Assembly: GCA_045541305.1 (NCBI GenBank)
Contig: JAZQIV010000169.1
Coordinates: 1-9,740 of the forward strand
Origin: RGIG3009 sp045541305
Lineage (GTDB): Bacteria; Bacillota; Clostridia; Oscillospirales; Acutalibacteraceae
DNA length: 9,740 nt
Direction: 5' to 3'
This document shows positions 1-5,029 of the stretch, piece after piece. A program made the translations under genes and the position numbers. The notes beneath the pieces are model-generated. The model saw only the letters and a program-made list of their open reading frames with translations. It had not been told where the DNA came from and did not search any database. How positions within the stretch are numbered: the stretch's first letter is position 1; each line of letters opens with the position of its first letter.

Positions 1-450
1 AACAAAGCGGGCGGCATCACCACGCTGGAGGAAAAATCGCTGGGCTGCGTACAAAAAGGCGGCCTTGGCCCCCTGGTGGACGTGCTGGATTACGGCGATC
101 GGTTGACGAAAAACGGCTTGTCGCTGCTCAACGGGCCCGGCAACGATATTGTGGCGGTGACCAACCTGATGGCGGCCGGTGTGCACATGGTGTTGTTCAC
201 CACGGGTCGCGGTACGCCGCTGGGCGGTGCGGTACCCACCGTGAAGATCGCCACCAACCACGCGCTCGCGGTGAACAAAAAGAACTGGATCGATTTTGAT
301 GCTTCGCCGCTGTTGGACGGCATGAGCATGGAGGCGCTGACCGACGAGCTGCTCGCTTACGTGCTGCGGGTGGCATCGGGCGAGGAAACCAACAACGAAA
401 AGCATGGATATCGCGAGATCTCCATCTTCAAAGACGGTGTAACGCTATAA
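1..450 (+). CDS. uxaA: Altronate dehydratase, C-terminal part (5' truncated by window edge)
   Basis: The reading frame is open from the first base and ends at TAA 448-450, so this is the last 149 codons of a longer gene. The family enzyme dehydrates D-altronate to 2-keto-3-deoxygluconate in the cytoplasm, on the galacturonate branch of hexuronate breakdown. Visible family hallmarks are the opening NKAGGITTLEEKS stretch, the GPGNDIVAVTNLMAAG segment and the LFTTGRGTPLGGAVPTVKI segment, which are typical of the UxaA/GarD C-terminal domain. The N-terminal SAF-like part and any start or promoter lie outside the window. The next gene, uronate isomerase, begins 23 bases downstream on the same strand, which fits a uxa operon. 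Galactarate dehydratase (GarD) is a related alternative, but the uxaC and kdgK neighbours favour UxaA. Confidence 0.9.
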   Translation, partial: NKAGGITTLEEKSLGCVQKGGLGPLVDVLDYGDRLTKNGLSLLNGPGNDIVAVTNLMAAGVHMVLFTTGRGTPLGGAVPTVKIATNHALAVNKKNWIDFDASPLLDGMSMEALTDELLAYVLRVASGEETNNEKHGYREISIFKDGVTL

Positions 451-473
451 ATGACACGGAAAGGCGGAACGGT

Positions 474-1874
474 ATGAAAAAATTCATGGACAAGAATTTC
501 CTGCTGAGCACCAAAACGGCGCAGCGATTGTTCCACGATTTTGCGGCAGATATGCCGATCGTGGACTATCATTGTCATGTCAGCCCGCAGGAGATGTACG
601 AGGATAAGCATTTTGAGAACATCACCCAGGTGTGGCTCGGCGGCGACCATTACAAGTGGCGCGTGATGCGTTCCAACGGCGTGGAGGAAAAGTATATTAC
701 CGGCGATGCGACCGACCGTGAGAAGTTTCAGAAATTTGCGGAAGCGCTGCCGCGTGCGATCGGTAACCCGATGTATCATTGGTGCCATTTGGAGCTCAAA
801 ACCTATTTTGGGTACGATGGTATCCTGAACGGCGATACCGCCGAAGAGGTGTGGCAGCTGACCCAAAAGGCTCTTGCCCGTGAGGATATGGGTGTGCGCG
901 GCCTGATCGAAAAAAGCAACGTGGCGTTTATCGGTACCACCGATGACCCCATTGATTCGCTGGAATGGCACGAAAAACTGGCGGCGGATGATACCATGAA
1001 GACTCGTGTGTCGCCGTCGTTCCGCCCCGATAAATCCATGAACATCGATAAAGCGGGTTGGAAGGAATATTTGGAAAAATTCGCTGCGGTCGTGGGCAAG
1101 CCCCTCAACACGGTGGAAGCGCTCAAAGAAGCGCTTTCTGAGCGCATAGCGTTCTTTGATGCACACGGCTGCCGCGCCAGTGACCACGGCTTGGATCACA
1201 CGGTGTGCCGCATGGTATCGGATGCCGAGGTACAGGCGATCATGGACAAGGCGCTTGGCGGTGAAGCCGTCACGGCGGAGGAAGCGGATGCTTTCAAAAC
1301 GCATTTGCTGTTGTTCTGTGCGCGGCAGTATGCGCGGCTCGGCTGGGCCATGGAGCTGCACTTCAATTGCTTGCGCAATACCAATAGCCGCATGTTTGAA
1401 AAGCTCGGTCCCGATACCGGCTTCGACTGTGTCGGCCCGTACAACGGTGTGGCTGCTTTGACGCAGTTCCTGGATACGCTGGATCGCGACGGCGAGCTGC
1501 CGCGCACCATTCTGTACAGCCTGGACGGTTCGGATAACGCCGCCATCGGCACCGTGCTCGGTGCGTTTCAAGGCTCGGAGGTTCCCGGCAAAATTCAGCA
1601 GGGCTCCGCCTGGTGGTTTAACGATCACAAGCAGGGCATGATCGATCAAATGGTCAGCCTTGCCAATTTGAGCTTGCTTGGCAACTTTGTGGGGATGCTG
1701 ACCGACTCGCGCAGCTTCTTAAGCTACACGCGCCACGAGTATTTCCGCCGCATTTTGTGTGAGCTCATCGGCGGTTGGATCGAAAACGGCGAGTACCCGG
1801 CCGATATGAAGACGGCGGGAGCCCTGGTGCAGGATATCTGCTATAACAACGCGAAACGTTATTTTCAATTATAA
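474..1874 (+). CDS. uxaC: Glucuronate/galacturonate isomerase
   Basis: Uronate isomerase interconverts D-glucuronate with D-fructuronate and D-galacturonate with D-tagaturonate, the first cytoplasmic step of hexuronate use. The 466-residue product has the usual full length for UxaC. It shows the amidohydrolase-type metal motif D31-Y-H33-C-H35 near the N-terminus and the family's strongly conserved C-terminal block (GNFVGMLTDSRSFLSYTRHE, followed by the FRRILCELIGGW region). The ATG at 474 is preceded by a purine-rich GGAAAGGCGG ribosome binding site at 458-467; the internal Met5 lacks a better site. The gene lies 23 bases after uxaA and 17 bases before kdgK, consistent with one transcript. 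No frame damage is seen. Confidence 0.96.
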   Translation: MKKFMDKNFLLSTKTAQRLFHDFAADMPIVDYHCHVSPQEMYEDKHFENITQVWLGGDHYKWRVMRSNGVEEKYITGDATDREKFQKFAEALPRAIGNPMYHWCHLELKTYFGYDGILNGDTAEEVWQLTQKALAREDMGVRGLIEKSNVAFIGTTDDPIDSLEWHEKLAADDTMKTRVSPSFRPDKSMNIDKAGWKEYLEKFAAVVGKPLNTVEALKEALSERIAFFDAHGCRASDHGLDHTVCRMVSDAEVQAIMDKALGGEAVTAEEADAFKTHLLLFCARQYARLGWAMELHFNCLRNTNSRMFEKLGPDTGFDCVGPYNGVAALTQFLDTLDRDGELPRTILYSLDGSDNAAIGTVLGAFQGSEVPGKIQQGSAWWFNDHKQGMIDQMVSLANLSLLGNFVGMLTDSRSFLSYTRHEYFRRILCELIGGWIENGEYPADMKTAGALVQDICYNNAKRYFQL

Positions 1875-1891
1875 AGGAAAGGTGATACACA

Positions 1892-2989
1892 ATGGATTTG
1901 AAGCTGAGACCGAAAGAGGAATGTATGTTTGACGAGATCTCGCTGGGCGAGGTTATGCTGCGTTTGGATCCCGGTGAGGGCCGCATCAAGACTGCGCGTT
2001 CTTTCCGTGCCTGGGAAGGCGGCGGCGAGTACAACGTGGCGCGCGGTTTGCGCCGCTGCTTCGGTATGAAAACCGGTGTGGTGACGGCGTTTGCGCAAAA
2101 CGAAGTGGGCTATCTGCTGGAGGATTTCATTCTGCAGGGCGGTGTGGACACCTCGCTTATTCAATGGAAGCCGTACGACGGTATCGGCCGCAACGTGCGC
2201 AACGGTCTCAACTTTACCGAGCGCGGATTCGGCATTCGCGGCGCGGTGGGCGTTTCGGACCGCGGTAACACTGCGGCGGCGGCGCTCAAGCCCGGCGATA
2301 TTGATTGGGAGTATATTTTCGGCACGCTGGGCGTGCGTTGGCTGCACACCGGCGGTATCTTCGCGGCGCTGAGCGAAACCACCGCCGACGTGGTGATCGA
2401 GGCGGTGAAAACGGCGAAGAAATACGGCACGATCGTATCGTATGACTTGAACTACCGTCCGTCTTTGTGGAAGGATATCGGCGGCAAAGAGAAGGCGCAG
2501 CAGGTGAACCGCGAGATTGCGAAATACATTGACGTGATGATCGGTAACGAAGAGGATTTCACCGCTTGCCTGGGCTTTGAAATTGAGGGTAACGACGAAA
2601 ATCTGAAGGAGCTGAACCTGGACGGTTATTTCAAGATGATCGAAAAGGTCACGGCAGCCTATCCGAACTTTAAAGTGGTGGCGACCACGTTGCGTACGGT
2701 GAAGACGGCAACGGTCAATGACTGGAGTGCGATCTGCTGGGCGGATGGCGTGATCCACAAGGGAATCGAGTTGCCGGGCTTGGAGATCATGGACCGCGTG
2801 GGCGGCGGCGACAGCTTCGCTTCCGGTCTCATTTACGGTTTAATGACCTACGGCGATGCGCAGACGGCGGTCAACTACGGTGTGGCGCACGGCGCGCTCG
2901 CCATGACGACACCGGGCGACACCTCCATGGCATCCCTCAAAGAGGTTGAGGGCATTGTGGGTGGCAAAGGCGCACGCGTACAACGATAA
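1892..2989 (+). CDS. kdgK: 2-keto-3-deoxygluconate kinase (PfkB/ribokinase family)
   Basis: This is a PfkB-family sugar kinase. From its place after uxaA and uxaC it most likely phosphorylates 2-keto-3-deoxygluconate with ATP, giving KDPG for aldolase cleavage. Visible features are the N-terminal GGGEYNVARGL substrate-side motif (about residues 43-53), the YDLNYRPSLW segment in mid-protein, and the C-terminal signature DRVGGGDSFASG with the catalytic base Asp307. The 365 residues are slightly long for the family. The start used is ATG 1892, behind AAGGAAAGGTGA. An in-frame ATG at 1925 (residue 12), preceded by AGAGGA, matches the usual family N-terminus and is a credible alternative. A strong terminator follows. 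The exact substrate is inferred from context; another keto-sugar kinase activity is possible. Confidence 0.9.
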   Translation: MDLKLRPKEECMFDEISLGEVMLRLDPGEGRIKTARSFRAWEGGGEYNVARGLRRCFGMKTGVVTAFAQNEVGYLLEDFILQGGVDTSLIQWKPYDGIGRNVRNGLNFTERGFGIRGAVGVSDRGNTAAAALKPGDIDWEYIFGTLGVRWLHTGGIFAALSETTADVVIEAVKTAKKYGTIVSYDLNYRPSLWKDIGGKEKAQQVNREIAKYIDVMIGNEEDFTACLGFEIEGNDENLKELNLDGYFKMIEKVTAAYPNFKVVATTLRTVKTATVNDWSAICWADGVIHKGIELPGLEIMDRVGGGDSFASGLIYGLMTYGDAQTAVNYGVAHGALAMTTPGDTSMASLKEVEGIVGGKGARVQR

Positions 2990-3001
2990 TTGTAACAGAA
3001 G

Positions 3002-3038
3002 AAAAAGCCATCGATCCTTGCGGGTCGATGGCTTTTTT
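3002..3038 (+). terminator. Rho-independent terminator of the hexuronate operon, probably bidirectional
   Basis: An 11-bp stem (3007-3017 paired with 3022-3032, loop TTGC, one T-G wobble) is flanked by five A residues on the left and six T residues on the right. It lies 12 bases after the kdgK stop codon. Because the flanks are A-run and T-run, it should also stop minus-strand transcripts coming from the T-box side. Confidence 0.93.
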
Positions 3039-3080
3039 GTGTGAGGGGGGGCTTGGTGTGCGGCAGAGGGCGGAAGATGC

Positions 3081-3111
3081 GGGGTGCCGTATTGGCACCC
3101 CTTTCGCGAAA
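3081..3111. repeat. Perfect GC-rich hairpin plus adjacent palindrome in non-coding DNA
   Basis: GGGGTGCC (3081-3088) and GGCACCCC (3094-3101) form an 8-bp stem with a 5-base loop. It is followed directly by the palindrome TTTCGCGAAA (3102-3111). There is no T-run on either side typical of a terminator. It lies between the T-box terminator and the kdgK terminator, where no coding sequence can be seen on either strand. Function unknown. Confidence 0.6.
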
Positions 3112-3136
3112 GGCGGGGCAGAAATCGATCGACGTG

Positions 3137-3172
3137 AAATAAAAAATCCTTGGCAGAGGAGTCTGCCAAGGA
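3137..3172 (-). terminator. T-box intrinsic terminator
   Basis: On the minus strand an 11-bp perfect stem (3172-3162 with 3157-3147, 4-base loop) is followed by six U residues and then AUUU. Its 5' arm overlaps the antiterminator's 3' arm, as expected for the alternative folds of a T-box. Confidence 0.93.
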
Positions 3173-3421
3173 CGAATAAGCAACTTATCCGCGGTGCCAC
3201 CTTGCTTCACGGTTTTTCCCGTGCCCTTTGCGGAGTACCAGCATACCCCCGACAACTGACGTATGTCCTCACGTTGCAGAATACTCTGTGCTTTCACGCA
3301 CATTTGACTGCACCCTCAGCGGCCCATTTGACGAGAGTGTTTCTTGCCCGATTCCCAGCACCACGGGCTCTCTGTGAAGGTTTCTCCGCCGTTACTTCCG
3401 CCTCAACGGTTTTGTTTGATT
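3137..3421 (-). promoter_or_regulatory. T-box riboswitch leader, specifier probably UGG (tryptophan)
   Basis: Read on the minus strand, this is a full T-box leader, an RNA that senses uncharged tRNA and chooses antitermination. The diagnostic T-box sequence AAGGTGGCACCGCGG is at 3203-3189. An antiterminator can form from CAAGG (3204-3200) with CCTTG (3171-3167), enclosing the UGGC bulge and an ATAAG/CTTAT top helix. It competes with the terminator at 3147-3172. Stem I shows a K-turn-like base (a GGCGG/CCGCT helix flanked by GA), an AAGTA loop-E-type element, and a 3' specifier loop reading CAAATGGG. Alignment to the usual GAA-codon-purine arrangement gives UGG at 3326-3324. The C in UGGC would pair with a G discriminator base, as in bacterial tRNA-Trp, and this argues against Met (AUG, A discriminator). 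No minus-strand gene follows. Confidence 0.93.
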
Positions 3422-3427
3422 GTGATT

Positions 3428-3456
3428 ATCATAGCACCGCCGTTTTGGTTTGTCAA
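3428..3456 (-). promoter_or_regulatory. Near-consensus sigma-A promoter of the T-box RNA
   Basis: On the minus strand the -35 box TTGACA (3456-3451) is a perfect match, the spacer is exactly 17 bases, and the -10 box TATGAT (3433-3428) differs from consensus at one base. Transcription should start near 3421, just upstream of stem I. The intact promoter suggests the leader RNA is still made. Confidence 0.88.
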
Positions 3457-3461
3457 GCGTT

Positions 3462-3478
3462 TGCAAGAAAAACTTGCA
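3462..3478. repeat. Inverted repeat between divergent T-box and metF promoters
   Basis: TGCAAG (3462-3467), AAAAA, CTTGCA (3473-3478) form a perfect 6-bp inverted repeat. It overlaps the metF -35 box and sits just upstream of the T-box promoter's -35 box. The position suits a transcription-factor operator affecting one or both promoters, but no regulator can be named. Confidence 0.5.
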
Positions 3479-3502
3479 TCCCCCGCACGGCGGTGGTACA
3501 AT
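3474..3502 (+). promoter_or_regulatory. Promoter of the metF-metH operon
   Basis: The -35 box TTGCAT (3474-3479), a 17-base spacer and the -10 box TACAAT (3497-3502) predict a start near 3509, leaving a 5' leader of only about 20 bases before metF. There is no room for an S-box (SAM), cobalamin or T-box riboswitch after this promoter, so any control would have to act at the DNA level or elsewhere. Confidence 0.75.
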
Positions 3503-3527
3503 GAAGCACAGAAGAGGAGGCGAGGAT

Positions 3528-4406
3528 ATGAAGATCGTGGATTTGCTGCAAAACGGCAAGACATCGTTATCCTTTGAGGTGTTTCCGCCCAAAACCGAAA
3601 CGGCGTTTGACAGCGTGCGCCACGCAACCGAGGAGATCGCCACGCTGCACCCGTCGTTCATGAGCGTGACGTACGGCGCGGGCGGCGGGACGAGTCGGTA
3701 TACGCTGGACATTGCCAAAAACATCAAAGAACGCTACGGCGTGCCCACCCTGGCGCACCTGACGTGTGTATCCTCCACCCGCGAAACGGTGACACAAAAA
3801 ATTGCGGAGATCCGCGCGGCGGGGATTGAGAACGTGATGGCGCTGCGCGGCGATATTCCGGAATCCATGCTAAAGGACGACCGCAGCGCGTGGGATTACC
3901 GTTACGCGGTGGATCTGGTGCGCGAGCTCAAGGCCGCCGATCCCGCCTTGTGCATCGGCGGGGCGTGCTACCCCGAAATTCACCCCGAAAGCGCGGATCA
4001 GAAGGAAGATATCCGCCGCTTAAAGGAAAAGGTGGAGGCGGGCTGCGATTTTTTAACCACGCAGATGGTGTTTGATAACAACCTGTTATATAATTTCCTT
4101 TATAAGATACGCGAGGCGGGCATCACGGTGCCGGTCATTCCCGGTATCATGCCCATCACCAACGGCAACCAGGTGGCACGCGCCATCCAGTTATCCGGCT
4201 CATTCATGCCGCAGCGGTTCAAGAGCTTGGTGGACAAATTCGGCAGCGATCCTGCCGCTATGAAGCAAGCAGGGATCGCGTATGCCACGGATCAGATCAT
4301 TGATTTATATGCCAACGGCATTACCAACGTGCACGTGTATTCCATGAACAAGCCCGACGTCGCGCGGCAGATTCAAGCGAATTTGTCGGATATTTTGGGC
4401 AAATGA
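3528..4406 (+). CDS. metF: 5,10-methylenetetrahydrofolate reductase
   Basis: MetF is a TIM-barrel flavoprotein that reduces methylene-THF to 5-methyl-THF, the methyl donor for methionine synthase. The 292-residue product has the normal length. Glu17 in SFEVFPPKTE and Asp109 in ALRGDIP align with the catalytic Glu and the folate/flavin-contacting Asp of E. coli MetF with the same 11-residue offset. The TTQMVFDN motif (Gln179) and PVIPGIMPITN follow. ATG 3528 is chosen because it starts at the family N-terminus (MKIVDLL) behind GAGGAGG and CGAGG; upstream extension to 3450 would run through the promoter. The stop codon overlaps the next start as ATGA, indicating translational coupling. No NADH-partner (MetV-like) gene is visible in the window. 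Confidence 0.96.
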   Translation: MKIVDLLQNGKTSLSFEVFPPKTETAFDSVRHATEEIATLHPSFMSVTYGAGGGTSRYTLDIAKNIKERYGVPTLAHLTCVSSTRETVTQKIAEIRAAGIENVMALRGDIPESMLKDDRSAWDYRYAVDLVRELKAADPALCIGGACYPEIHPESADQKEDIRRLKEKVEAGCDFLTTQMVFDNNLLYNFLYKIREAGITVPVIPGIMPITNGNQVARAIQLSGSFMPQRFKSLVDKFGSDPAAMKQAGIAYATDQIIDLYANGITNVHVYSMNKPDVARQIQANLSDILGK

Positions 4407-5029
4407 GCCGCGTGATGACATTGGCGGCACCGCCCGTGTGCGAACGCGAGGTTTTGCGGTATGCGGGCTGCCGCACGGCGGATGAGGCCGTGGGTGAGCT
4501 GATGCGCGTCTGCTTGCAGGAGCTGCTGCCCGTGCTGTCCTACACCGTGTGCTACGAGGAGATCGACCCTGCCCCGTATACGGCGCAATCGGGTTCGCTT
4601 GAGCGGCATCTGGCGGGGTGCGAGCGGGTGTACCTGCTGGCGGCCACGTTGGGGATCGGGGCGGATCGGCTGATCCAAAAATACGGGCGGCTGGCGCCCT
4701 CCAAAGCGGTGATGATGCAGGCGATCGCCACCGAGCGGGTGGAGGCGCTGTGCGATGCGTTTGCCGCGCACATTCAAGCGGAAACGGGGCTTTTTCCGCG
4801 GCATCGGTTCAGCGCGGGGTACGGCGATGCGCCGCTTTGCTGGCAGCGCGAGATTGCCGAGCGGCTGCAAACGGCCAAACGCATCGGTGTGACGGTGAAC
4901 GACAGCTTGCTGTTATCGCCCGCCAAATCGGTGACGGCGTTTGCGGGATTTGCCAAAACGCCGCAGGCGGCGGGCGCGCGCTGTCGCAACTGTGAGAAAC
5001 AAGATTGTGCTTTTCGAGGTGTGGTATGA
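4403..5029 (+). CDS. Free-standing methionine synthase activation (reactivation) protein
   Basis: This 208-residue protein matches the C-terminal AdoMet-binding activation domain (Met_synt_B12) that in E. coli is fused to MetH. The domain lets cob(II)alamin be reductively remethylated after accidental oxidation of the cofactor. The key segment is R135-FSAGYGD-142, corresponding to the family's R-x-x-x-G-Y AdoMet-binding region, followed by IGVTVNDSLLLSPAKSVTA (about 161-179). The tail carries C194-x2-C197-x4-C202, a three-cysteine motif often seen in clostridial versions, perhaps binding metal or an Fe-S cluster. It starts with ATGA overlap on metF and ends with ATGA overlap on metH. This placement, and the missing activation domain in the adjacent MetH, strongly support that MetH is its partner. 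The electron donor is not encoded here. Confidence 0.9.
   Translation: MSRVMTLAAPPVCEREVLRYAGCRTADEAVGELMRVCLQELLPVLSYTVCYEEIDPAPYTAQSGSLERHLAGCERVYLLAATLGIGADRLIQKYGRLAPSKAVMMQAIATERVEALCDAFAAHIQAETGLFPRHRFSAGYGDAPLCWQREIAERLQTAKRIGVTVNDSLLLSPAKSVTAFAGFAKTPQAAGARCRNCEKQDCAFRGVV

Noticed and set aside
357..1649. 430-codon minus-strand open frame
   Set aside because: It is the antisense shadow of uxaC, Arg/His-rich with no domain pattern and no ribosome site. The plus-strand frame is an unmistakable uronate isomerase.
2875..3303. Minus-strand frames of 142, 109 and 87 codons as possible targets of the T-box
   Set aside because: Each starts inside the T-box structure or the terminator rather than after it, lacks a ribosome site, and continues antisense to kdgK. 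None is a credible regulated gene.
3028..3504. 158-codon plus-strand open frame in the intergenic region
   Set aside because: It runs through the T-box leader in antisense and through both divergent promoters. Its composition is not protein-like and no ribosome site precedes it.
3450..3527. Upstream extension of metF
   Set aside because: It would place coding sequence over the -35 and -10 boxes, and the extra residues do not match MetF. ATG 3528 has the ribosome site.
2990..3527. CRISPR array, insertion sequence or tRNA gene in the largest gene-free region
   Set aside because: There are no direct repeats at regular spacing, no terminal inverted repeats with a transposase, and no tRNA cloverleaf. 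The content is explained by terminators, T-box and promoters.
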